Source of the DNA: Dasyornis broadbenti
Taxonomy: Eukaryota; Chordata; Aves; Passeriformes; Dasyornithidae
DNA: 64,000 nucleotides
Reading direction: 5' to 3'
Assembly: GCA_013397935.1 (NCBI GenBank)
Contig: VZRN01005622.1
Coordinates: 3,157,582 to 3,221,581, forward strand
Made by a program: the position numbers and the translations under genes. The notes beneath the pieces are model-generated. The model made no database searches and had not been told where the DNA came from. It saw only the letters and a list, made by a program, of their open reading frames with translations. Of this stretch, positions 1 through 10,700 are shown piece by piece. Every line of letters starts with the position of its first letter. The stretch's first letter is position 1.

Positions 1-2907
1 TATGTACAATGTTAATTTAATGAGCGATTCTGTCATGGAAAATAAACATGTTTTCATGGTTCAATAAATGAGTCTGTTGATTAACCAGATCTGACAGATT
101 TTAACTTCTAATGTTTTAATCCCCTGCCACTATCCGTGATGCAATTTCTGCTAAGCTAAATATTTAAACTTGAAAGAATAATTTTTGTTTGCATCATCTG
201 GAAAAAACCTTTACGGATCACCTTTTGCAAATTAAAACACATTAAAAATTTATAAAACTAATTTGAAAACATGTATTCCAACTGCTAGTTTATATAATTC
301 AACTGAATTAATTTCGTATTTTTTATACAGGAATACATTATACATTGTAATTATCAACTAAAAAAAACAAAACAACCTATCTCCAGGAATGCAGGAACAT
401 TAAAAATATCTACAAAGTCTTATCAGTGATATATGAGACTTCATATGCATACAAAAAATGCATTCATAATTCCTTCCTACTGATAAACCTATGAATTTTT
501 TTCCCCATTTACCAATTTTCAACCTAAATGTAAAAAAAAGCACAACAAAAATTGACTGCAGTCTAGCATATCACATCTGCTACCAGTAGTAGATATGCAA
601 TCACTGGGATTTTTGTTGTATTGAAAACACAAAATAAACCTAATCAATATAAGTACACATTTGATTTATTAGAACAAAGCCAATATCATAACAACTGAAG
701 ATGAAATCTTAAGCCCACTGAAACTGGGAAAATCATTTAGCACTTTGAAGACCTTGAAAATCAGTTGAATTCTCTAATCCTTTAATTTATTCCTTCTTCC
801 ATTCTAAGAACTTGGCTATAAGATTTATTTTACTTCTGTGAATCCTACTGAGTTGCACAAGTTCCCTTCTACACCAAATTCATTTAAAGTATTTGTAGTG
901 AAAAACTTTTGGTCTTTTCAGGGAGATTTTCCCTCTTACAGCTGCAAGAATTGAAAAAGTCCTGTTCCTATTTCCCTATTATTATCATCACAGAAACCCA
1001 AGCTAAAAAGATAGATATTAAAACATTTTAAAAAGCACTCCACCTACTTGTTTTTAACAACTTATTCCTGGCTTTCAAATACTTCTGTATTTTATTAAGT
1101 CCTCTCTTATCACTTAATAGTGATTTACAGTATTTACATTGAAGGGCTCTCCATTTTTTTGTTAGTAACTTCAGGAAGCTAACTTGGTACAGAGACAACA
1201 TGGTTACCTTTCAGTCAAGAAAATTATTTTATGGAGTTGATTTTATGATTAGAAAGATGCAGAGACAACTATTAAAACTAAGATTCATACGATTCATTTT
1301 AGTCTCACACTGTATTATATAAATCTTCAACTGTATATCAGTCAACTAAAATACAGAAACCAACCACCTTTCTTCACCTGGTAGACCATTTTCTGAGGCA
1401 AATTTACTGCAAATGATTGTCTTCTCTGCTTACTAAATTAATTTTTCAATTTTTCATCTTACAACAGCATGTTTCAGAGCTATCAAACCTACTGAAGACT
1501 TACCTAGTACAAGAAAAAACAACTTGTTCTAAGGCTCATTAAGCAATACTTTGAAGACTGACAGTCCTGCTCACCAGGTTACAACTGAATGATGCTTTTC
1601 ATACACTATTTTGACTCGGGAATTTAATAAGTTTTCTTTAGCTTTCTTGGCTTTCCTACACAGAAAATTCAAGCACCCCAGTCCTACAAAACCCGCAAAT
1701 GCATAATAATGGACAGATTTTGCTACTGAATAGCTACCAATCTACACTAAGTGGTCGAAGTATGGGTGAAGTGGGAATTTAGAGCAACAGTTATTCTTCT
1801 TAAGTAGCCTAATTTCCTCTACTAAGAACACACAACCAGCTGAAAACCAATCTCCACATACTCAATCATGCTTTGACAGGTGCCCAAAGAAGAAATAAAC
1901 TAAAATACAGGGTTCTTTTGTGACAGAGAGCTCTGAATTATCCCCACTTACAACAACTTGCAGCTCAGGTACTTGGAATTATAGTCACATATAATTGGTG
2001 TGAATGGTCATTAAGCAGATGTGTTAATTTCTGTAATAGTTTTCCCGAGTTTGTGTTTAGGCAACTGTAGTATTCCGAATTCAAGAAGTTCACAGTAATT
2101 ATTTGATTTGTGAATAGGTACTTTTAATTTTCAGCCAGTTGCCTGAGATTTTATTTATATTAAAGCCAAGACATTATTTTGTGAATAAAATTTCTTTGTT
2201 CCTTTTCTTCATGTACTTCGTAGTTGTACGCTACTGTTACACCCTTCTCAGTTGCCTCTCTTCCAAGTCATAGTGCACACCAGTACTTTTAATCTCACCT
2301 GAAATGGAAACCTTTCCAAAATTAGCATCTTCATTACCCTGCTGTGCAACTTCCCTGGTTTTAATTTATGACTTTAAGACAGTGTTACTCATGAATTTGT
2401 AATTACATACCGATCTTTTCTCCCTTGTTCTTGATTCCTTTTTCCTTCTGAAATTCAGTAAGAGGAGCTAAACACTACACACTGGCAATTTCCAACCACT
2501 ACCTATAATGTCTCTATGAGGGTTATTGAACAACTGTGTAGTTTTTGTGTTGCTAATATTTTAAGATTGCTATAGTCTGATAACTTTGCAGTTGTCCTAA
2601 TAGTTTAACTTCATGATTAGATTAAAAATTATAAAATACCAAACAGTAATTTTTCTTTCCAGTTCTCAATGTCATGTCCATCCTTTTCATGATCCAGCCT
2701 TCAGGCTTTACTGTGTACCCAAGGTCTCAACACGAATAGAGTTTATCACACAATGAAACTGCCTTTTCCTTCAGAATTGTGGCATTGAGAGAAAAACCCT
2801 CCACTTAAAAAGATGAAAGCAGTTCTGCCTATAATTGACTGCTCCCTTAAAGTTTACAATTCACACAGAGTTTGAAAACACATGCCTCTGGAAGAGACAG
2901 AAAATCC
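1..2907. other. AT-rich non-coding stretch; possible 3' UTR or flank
   Basis: I see no gene, known repeat or RNA here. The sequence is AT-rich, with short A and T runs and no open frame of note. If the candidate minus-strand exon at 3014-3093 is real, this stretch would hold its 3' untranslated region. Several TTTATT strings on the plus strand (AATAAA on the minus strand) could serve as polyadenylation signals, but such strings are expected by chance in DNA this AT-rich. Confidence 0.4.
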
Positions 2908-3013
2908 CTATCCAAGGCCACAGCCAGAGTCCCATTTTGGGACTGGAAGACATTTAATGGAGAAATGGATATAAGCGATCTTACTTTTCTGCGTAACCCT
3001 ATTTGACATGAAA

Positions 3014-3093
3014 TCAGGCTTTAAGACCCAGGCTGAAATACATAGCTTCATATTTGTGAGTTCCTTCCACAACGAAGGGTCCCTCTGGTAAAT
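3014..3093 (-). CDS. Tentative terminal coding exon, unidentified
   Basis: Read on the minus strand, a pyrimidine-rich run ending TTTTCTTCAG gives a good splice acceptor just before 3093. After a split codon, one frame continues for 25 codons (beginning LPEGPFVV and ending MYFSLGLKA) to a TGA at 3014-3016. The composition is protein-like and not low-complexity. I do not recognise the protein. A competing frame across the same acceptor stays open for 62 codons to 2908, so the reading frame is not settled. No partner exon was found upstream on the minus strand. It could be a chance acceptor beside a chance frame; conservation in other birds would decide. Confidence 0.15.
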
Positions 3094-4523
3094 CTGAAGA
3101 AAAATAATTAGAAGCACTTTTGAATGCCTCTGTTATGAAACCAACTCACAGAAAATTAAGAATCTCAAAACAAGAAAAAAAATACAATCTGAAATATAAA
3201 GGAAACATTAACTATGAAGCAGCAAGGAAAAGCCACCCAAAATCAATTCAAGGAAGGTTAAATAAAAAACATAGAAAGTCCATGTTCACATTAGTGCTGT
3301 AGTGGTAGTGTTCTAGAATGATTTAATGCAATTTCAAAAAAAAAAATTCTAGTCCCCAAAGCAAGCTGCTTTTAAGTGTGCAAAGTGTTACACTAATGTA
3401 CAACAGATGTTGACAGTGGCTGACACAGAACATTGAAGAATCCCATTTGACTTCCAACAAATAATAAACCCATGTAACACAAGAAAAAGTGAAGATTGAA
3501 TAAACATTATGGCTCCATTTCTGCAGTGACCTCCATGCAAGCAGACACCTGCCACAGTTCGGATTTCAATTCTGCTCCCCAGTGGCTCCCGGCTCTCATA
3601 AAATGATGGAGACAACATTTGGCATTATCAACCCCTGTTCCAAAAAGGTTTTTTCTTTATCACTTACATTAGGACACTTAGAATACGAAAAAGCCATTAA
3701 ATCAAATAGGGACAACATTATGGATGTAGATGTGATGTATTAATCTTTATAACTTGTTCACACAGAAAAGGGCTTTTTGAAAAAAAAAAGAAAAACAAAA
3801 CAAAAAACCTACCACACAGTATGCAATTTCAATTTCTTGAAAATACAGGGAATCAAGTATTACACTTATAAAAAGAACAGTACAGCAAACTATAAGTTAT
3901 GGAAACCACAACACAAAAACTTATTATTAAAGAGGCCGACTTGGAAAAAAAAAAATCACTGTACACAACAGTATATTATGTTCCCATTATATTTGATGTA
4001 CTGCACACAACAACAAGCCTAAGTGCGCTCAACTACTGTTCCTGTCTGGTGTGGATTTGGCTGTGTTCCTATTGAACACCTGAAAAGGTTTTCAAAAGAC
4101 ACTGAAAGGAAATGAAGTCAAATAGGATGTACTGTTCTATGAACAAAACAGTTACACAGTTTCTCAAACAAAGCCTATTCGAGTCAGGAATTCTTTTATA
4201 TTCAAGGAAAATACTGCTAATAAATTCAAACCACATATCTGCAACTGGTTCAATTCAGTCATTGTCTTGAACACCACATTGGCAGACAGAACAGTATTGA
4301 TGCAGTTTAACTTAAATAAGGTACCACGTGGAAGCATCAATCAATAAATAGCCTACTGCTAATCCATCCCAGCAAGAACTCTTTGTACCCTTTTCTGCAG
4401 CTTCTCTGTTCCACCTTTGATGGAGGGACTAACAGGTCTGCTTCGACACATCCAAAATTCATCTGACAGGCAAGATAACACAAAAAGCAGCTGTTGTCTT
4501 CATAATACCCATAAAACGTGTGG
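3094..4523. other. AT-rich non-coding stretch before the solo LTR
   Basis: No gene or clear repeat is visible. There is an A-rich run near 3777-3808 and scattered short open frames of 60-80 codons that look like chance. If a minus-strand gene crosses this window, this would be intron just upstream of the tentative terminal exon. Confidence 0.4.
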
Positions 4524-4704
4524 CCTCATGTGCTGGTTTCAGCTGGGGTAGAGTTAATTTTCTTCACAGTGGCTGGTACAGGGCTGTATTTTGGTTTTGT
4601 GCTTAGCACAGAGTTGATAATATAGAGATGTTTTTTGCTGTTGCTCTGCAAGGCTTGCACAGAGCCTCAGCCTTTTCTGCTTTTCACACTGCCACACTGG
4701 CAGA

Positions 4705-4731
4705 GGGGCTGGGGGTGCCTGGGGGGTTGGG
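4705..4731 (+). other. G-quadruplex-capable motif in the LTR
   Basis: Four runs of at least three G (4705-4708, 4711-4715, 4721-4726, 4729-4731) are separated by loops of 2, 5 and 2 bases. This meets the usual G3+N1-7 pattern. It lies in the U3 part of the LTR, about 50-70 bases before the CRE-like and TATA-like sites. Whether it folds in vivo cannot be judged from sequence. Confidence 0.55.
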
Positions 4732-4779
4732 AGGAGACACAGCCAGGACAGGTGACCCACAGGGATATTCCAGTCCATA

Positions 4780-4801
4780 TGACATCACACTCATTATATG
4801 A
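4780..4801 (+). promoter_or_regulatory. Decayed CRE-like and TATA-like sites in the LTR U3
   Basis: TGACATCA at 4780-4787 differs by one base from the CREB/ATF palindrome TGACGTCA, as expected from deamination of its CpG. TTATATGA at 4794-4801 lies at the usual TATA-box position a few bases downstream. Remembered relatives of this LTR carry TGACGTCA followed by a TATAAA-like box, so these are likely its core promoter remnants. Present activity is doubtful. Confidence 0.45.
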
Positions 4802-4977
4802 ATTTGGTGAAAGAGTGACAAAGGGGGGATACTTGGAGTGATGGTGTTTGCCTTCCCAAGTCACCCTCATGTGTGATAGCACCCTGCTCTCCTGGAGATG
4901 GCTGAACGCCTGCCCAACCACGGCAAGCGGGGAATCCTTGTTTTGTTCTGCTGGTGTGTGAAGCTGTGGCTTTCCCC

Positions 4978-4983
4978 ATTAAA
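4978..4983 (+). terminator. LTR polyadenylation signal ATTAAA
   Basis: ATTAAA is followed by a CTGCCTCTATCTCAACCC phrase typical of the R/U5 junction of this LTR group. It is placed after the TATA-like site and before the U5 end, as in a retroviral LTR. It could still cause premature polyadenylation of plus-strand transcripts entering the LTR. Confidence 0.45.
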
Positions 4984-5097
4984 CTGCCTCTATCTCAACC
5001 CATAAATTCTCCAGCTTTTACCTTTCAGATTCTCTCCCTGATGCCACTGGTGGGGTAGTGAGTGAGCGGCTGCCTGAGGTTAAACCACAGCACCTCA

Positions 5098-5889
5098 GTA
5101 AAAACAAACCATCCAAAAGGAGGAAGCACCATCCGCTGTAAGGAGACTGCAGCTTGGGGTTATGAAGAGCAGTCTCCCCCACTGCTTAGTTTACTGCACT
5201 GCTAAGTAAAAGCTCACAGGGTTCCAAGGTTTTTCCAAGATCTACACACATCAAAGCCTCAAAAATATAAGAAGGATGAGGGGGAAGTAATTTCACCTCC
5301 CAACACCTGAAATTTCAACAATGCCTAATGTAAAATCCCAAATACCTGGTATCCCCTAATCCTACTATGTAGGATTGTTAGGAAAGAGGTTCAGAAGGTC
5401 TCATACTGAATCAACAGCAGGTTTAAGTTGTTTTGAGAGATTTCTGTGCCAAACATTAGCAATTTTCCTTGAAGTCCTGAGAGTGCTTAATATTAAAAAT
5501 GACAGAACACAAGGCCTCATGGTGAAAAGCCTTCTGTATATCGTTACAGACATATGAATTGGTGCTCATTCTCAAAGCTTTACTATGAATTATTATCCAC
5601 GAAATCCTCTCTTGGATCAAGCCAATAGCTCAGCTAACCCAGTTCTGCCAGCAGAGAGGGACAGCAGCAAAAGCACACCAACTTAACCCCTAGCCGGGGT
5701 TCGTTTCTTTTACACTCAACTCGTCAATTGCAAGTGTTCAAAAACCAAGTAAACGCTGCACTTCACAATATGGCTTAACGTGCCTGGTGTTGTTCAGTCA
5801 CAAGCTGGACTTCAGCTCTGGGGTCTTTTCCAAACTTAACGATTCTAGGATGTACTAGAAGGTTTATCCCTGCCTAGGCCTTTTGGCTT
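5098..5889. other. Non-coding stretch between solo LTR and CR1-like fragment
   Basis: I see no gene or repeat that I can name. The segment is of mixed composition, with short open frames only. Confidence 0.4.
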
Positions 5890-6295
5890 CCTTCTGTGCC
5901 CATCGCCCACAAGTTCATCCAATCATTTTTTGAACATGCTGGTTCCATTTCCCACAAACCTCCTGTGGCAGCCACTTCCAGAAGGTCACAAACCAGTGTA
6001 AACAACTCTTTCTTCCATCTGTTTTATATACTCTGCTCATTTCATCAGATATTCCTAGTACTGACATTATTTCCCAATCTCTTCTGCATTTGCCTGACCA
6101 CTTAAATGATTTTTTTTCTTTTTTAAACTTCAGTCCTGTCCCTCACTCACTTCAGACTGAACTGTCTGAAGCTCCTCAGCACCTCTCTTCACTGGCAGCT
6201 ACTCCACAACCTTGATAATATTACCAGATTTTCTCTCCATCTTCTCTAATTTCACCAAGTCTTTTCTGAAACTAACACCATTGCACACTGTGCTA
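5890..6295 (-). mobile_element. Ancient CR1-like LINE 3' fragment
   Basis: The plus strand follows the reverse complement of the 3' portion of an old CR1/L3-type LINE. Phrases such as AATCATTTTTTGAAC near the start, ATCTGTTTTATAT near 6020, and TTCTCTAATTTCACC followed by CATTGCACACTGTGCT near the end fall in the expected order. Divergence is high and small indels are likely. The element is 5' truncated, as LINEs usually are, and has no coding capacity. Confidence 0.65.
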
Positions 6296-7689
6296 GAGAG
6301 GAAGTTGCATGATTTTTAAAAAATTCCTAGAAAAAAATATGGCCGACATTTTCTGTAAGGAAAATAAAAAAAACCCAATGAAAAACCAACAAAAACCTCC
6401 ACTATTTTCCAAAGGATAATGTAACTTGACTACTGTTGTCACTGATTGTCACTGAGAATTGGGACAAAGGAATCAGAATTCCTATGAACCATATGAGAGA
6501 AGGGAAGGTTACTATAGCTGGATTACTTTCCAGTTCCTAGTAGGTTCTACAGTTTGAGAAAAGGGAAATACTATTCTTAAAAAAAATTAAGATTTATTTT
6601 TTCATTAACAAACGTAAAACAGATATTTAACATAACTTCTCTAAATGCATGTAAACTTGAGAAAACCCTAACTCTCCCAGATATTTCAGTTCTACCACTA
6701 AGGCTTAAACCAAGACATCACATACAAACGTTTTAAAATTTCAGAACACATCCTGCACAATAAAATCCTAAAATTTGTTCTTGTCAGAACTCGTTGCTTT
6801 CTGATATATGATGAAGATGCAGTTTTGTAACCACCTACATCTTCTGCTTACAAGATCTAAAAGAATAAATCTCACACTTTGCGTGGTACACGATATTTGA
6901 AGTGGTATTATATACCACTAACACAAGTGTTCCCTTATAAAGTTCTATAGCAAATGGCTTTCTGTGTTTATTGTATGTCCTAAAAAGATAATCAAGTAGA
7001 TTGCATTGGGATAGAATCAACATTACTGAGCCACAACAGGTAATAAAGCACAGTCATTACGCTGGTTGAATGCCAATACAATCTTTTTCTACTAGGCAAG
7101 CATATACAGTAACATATCAGTTCTCTTTTTTTATTTTTATTTTATGAAGGGGATGGGCCTTCCAATCACAACTTGGTACACAAAAATTGTTTACGCCCAT
7201 AGAACTTCACAGCTGCATTGAAGATTACTCAGCAAAGACAACAGAAACAGCAATAAAAAAGTCTTAACCTACAAAGAAAAAAAAAAGAACTAAAACTACT
7301 TCCTCAAGGCTTTTCTTACCTTGAAAAACATACTGTGTTTTTTACTAATATGAACAAACCCACGAAAGGGTGAGGAAAAAAATAATTGTCTTTACTATTG
7401 TTATTTCATGTAGCTACACAATTTTCTCTACATAAGTTTGCCTGTTGGATAGTACAGAGTTTATGCCATGCGAATATTGTAATCCGTTAAAAAAAACTGA
7501 AGCTACTTACTGCTCTAAATTAATCATATGCTGCAGACAAATATATTTATTTCTCATAGCTACTATAAGTTTCATTTTTATAGTGCTTGAAATCACAAAA
7601 CGAAAGTCCATAGAATACTTTTCATGCAGAAGTTTTAGGCATATTTCAAGTATTACTGTCCTGTAGTTGATAAAAAGCAGCAATCACCC
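6296..7689. other. AT-rich non-coding stretch
   Basis: No gene or named repeat is visible. A short direct duplication of TTGTCACTGA occurs near 6437-6454. Donor-like ACTTAC and CTTACC strings on the plus strand near 7315 and 7505 are not joined to convincing minus-strand exons. Confidence 0.4.
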
Positions 7690-7745
7690 TCTAACAGATG
7701 GGAAACCAAAAAAGGTCAAGTGGCTTTTTCCTAGTCATAGAGACC
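7690..7745 (-). mobile_element. MIR-like SINE core fragment
   Basis: The plus strand carries ACAGATGGGAAAC, then AGGTCAAGTGGCTT, then CCTAGTCATAGAGA. These are spaced like the reverse complement of the MIR core and its 3' flank, where the consensus has an ACAGATGAGGAAAC phrase followed by AGTGACTTGCCCAAGGTCA. Only about 55 bases can be matched by eye, so the call is tentative. Confidence 0.45.
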
Positions 7746-10700
7746 AAATTATCCTCATTTACAACATATCAAATCAGTGTGACTCGACTGGATTAAAGCA
7801 AATCATCTTAATATATCTGGGCTAGCTATAACTATTTATTTTACCTCTTTCTATTAAATTCACAAGTAATAGAACTGAACTGACCATAAAAGAGACTAAA
7901 TAAAAACTTAATATAGACAAAACAGCCATTATAAAATGAAAATCCAAGATGAGTACCTGGTCTTCTGCTTTGGCCTGTTTGGTAGTGTTTTGGGAAAGAA
8001 ATGCTAAACTAGTAGTTTATGCATGCATAACTTCTGGTGCCTTCAAACACAGAATATATACCCACTTAAGTTTGTGGTAATGTGACCCAAGTTTAAGAAA
8101 ATTCCTGGCTGCCACAGCTACAATATTAGAGCAAAACAGGTTCATTCAACAGCACAAAATGCAGTGATGATACTATGCTTTTTCTTTTTAATAGCTTGAG
8201 TCCATCATGATCTGAGGCAACTTCAAAGTTTCCAGATCAAAGTTTGAAGAAATAATGAAGAAAACACAGGACAGACCCACACACCTGCCTGCCAACTTCA
8301 TCGATGCTTGAGATCTTTGTTCTCTTCTTCCCACATTAAAAATCAACCGAAAATCATATTCATAGTCAGCTATGGTATAGAATACACTTAAGCATAAAAC
8401 TGAGAACATATCCTTGAACACTGCCGTGAAGTTCACACTTCTTCAGTCCATTGGTGACTCATTTTTATTAATATAAACAAGATATAATTAAACTCAGAAA
8501 ACTGAACACTGTTCTCTTTTAAGTTCTCCATGCTATTCATGCTTACGCTCTGCGCCTCTCACTGGCACACATTTATAAAAAATGGGACTCTGAAGAGCAC
8601 CCAAACCATAACACATCTTATGGCACACAGACTTGGTAACTTCTCCAGAGGTACTCCACAGTTCCACCCACGTGTAAAGCACAAAACACCAAGCTGAGCA
8701 ATCCAGCTGAAGGAATTCAGCCTCCTCTGGATTTGAAGCCTGTATTTCCACTCAAAAAGCCAACAACTTCTCCTATGAACTCCTGCACCTCAACACACCT
8801 TCACTTCCACGTCTTGTCTGTTCCACCACTCATAACCACACACTGAACTGCAGCAACAGCTGCCTGCCACAGTTAATTTAAAAATACAGATGTGCTGAAT
8901 CACACCGAGTCATGTATGTGATCGGCCAGCAGCAAATACAGCCAACAACTACAATCCCTGCCAAAACTAATGAGAGTATTTAATTTCCCTCAAATTTACA
9001 CCAGTTCACAAGGTGACAAAAAAAAAGAAAACAAGGTATGAAGGGGAAATGACTCAAATGGCTGAACTGGATCAACTTCACTTCCAGAGTCATTGGTAGA
9101 TGAAACCAAAGGAAAAAAATCCAGCAGAACTAATGAATCTTCTTAGATTTGTTTTAGCAGTAACAAAAAAATTTCACCTGGAAAACTAGTCTCTGACAAA
9201 TTTACCCGAAGAATGAAAAATACTCAAAACAAGAAAAAAATCTCAAAACTAGAAATGTCTGTATTATGGGCAGCCAAGTATGATTCTTCCATTAAGTGTT
9301 TCTGCTTGCTTACTGAATTTGTCTTTATAAGCTGCAACTTGACCACAAGCATTTAATGCAGAGACTCTCAGAAAACTCACACAGAGGAAAAAAAATTGCA
9401 TTATGCTGTATCCATGCAAGTGAAATCCACAGAGCCAGAACCAAAGAACAACTAAAACCCCACAAAGAGCAACCAAGCAAAGTCATAAAATTCTACCTCC
9501 TCCATCTTTTGGCAAAATGTAATTTATAGCTAATTCTCATTAACACAGATGCTATTAAAAGAAAAAATGTCTATCATTGTATGAAAAGTCCCATTTCAGA
9601 AAGCTGGGACTCAATTCCCAGCACAAACTCACATATAATTCAATACTAGATCAGCTTCTAAAATGTCGTTTATAGCATTATGACTAAGGGGTAGTTGAAT
9701 TGATTTTCAATTCAAGTGAGAAATCAAGTTAACCTCAACCTCCCAGCAGACAAGTACATTCTAGTAAAAGTAGGAGAAAAATATCTAAAGGTTTCTGTGG
9801 TTAACAGAAAACCCAATTGCTAATGTAGCAAAAGAAAAAAAAAACATCACTGCAAAACCACAATTCAAAGGCCCTGCTTGATCTTGCACTGGGACTCAGC
9901 AAACAAACAATTAAAAGGATGAAAACCAAAACACACAAAATATTAGTGCTTTCTGTATGTTTAGTGTTATTGTAGCAACAAAGGTGTGGCTATAGCACAA
10001 ACAAAATAAGTGAAAGCAAATAAATTGAAATCATTCACTTGTAAAATAAATCAAAAACTATCATTTTGATATAACCTATCCCAGGCAGTAGAAGATCCAA
10101 TACAAACTTTTTTCTTATATCTCCTCATCTCTTAGGAAGAACAGCATTGACAGTGAAGAGGAACTTCAATTAAAGGTCCAATTTACTTAAGTGTGACAAT
10201 CACACTGAAAAATTGTAGGTATTTCTATGTAAAATTATATACACAGAATAAATACTCTTGAATTTCATAACGGCTAGACAGAGTATGAAAACCCTTTGAA
10301 GGCCAGGCTACTCAAAATATTAAGGTTCAGAAAAATCCAAAAGTATTAGGGGGCTTTCCTATATATTATTACTATTCCTGTTATTTACCTAAAGGTTTTA
10401 CTTCTCTTGAGAAAATAAAAGTCAGACTGTGTCTGAATCACTTAACATCTCCCATGCCAGAAGGTTATACCTTTGCTCAGAATCAAGGTTTTCACATTGA
10501 AAAAGGAGGAAAAAAAAAGTCAGCTAGAAAGACAACTTGGATTATCAGTAAAATACCTCTGCAGAATTAGCTGAGTGTTTTGGAAAAGCATGTTTTTGAC
10601 AACTAAATTTCTGACCAGAAACAAAGTACTCGAAGAGACTGAGATTAACGCACCCTATTCTTCAGGGAATCTACAACCACGGACCCTCACTTTGAAATAA

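Larger units (their letters stand above)
4529..5092 (+). mobile_element. Solo LTR of a passerine endogenous retrovirus (ERVL-like)
   Basis: The 564-bp element begins TGTGCTGGTTTCAGC and ends CCACAGCA, so it has the TG...CA termini of a retroviral LTR and is bounded by the CCTCA duplication. The opening phrase is one I know from abundant passerine LTRs. Internally it has the expected order: a G-rich run, a CRE-like site, a TATA-like site, then an ATTAAA polyadenylation signal followed by U5-like sequence. No gag, pol or env lies next to it, so it is a solo LTR left by recombination between the two LTRs of a provirus. The short open frames inside it are not genes. The family and its ERVL class are inferred from memory and duplication length. 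Confidence 0.85.
4524..5097 (+). repeat. 5-bp target site duplication flanking a solo LTR
   Basis: CCTCA at 4524-4528 immediately precedes the LTR's 5' TG, and an identical CCTCA at 5093-5097 immediately follows its 3' CA. A perfect 5-bp duplication sets both ends of the insertion. Class III (ERVL-like) endogenous retroviruses usually make 5-bp duplications, while ERV1 elements usually make 4 and ERVK 6. The intact duplication suggests a fairly recent insertion or little local decay. Confidence 0.8.

Noticed and set aside
7321..7530. Minus-strand splice donors near 7315 and 7505 as evidence for exons
   Set aside because: The best acceptors pair with them to give exons of only about 20-26 bases with no consistent frame.
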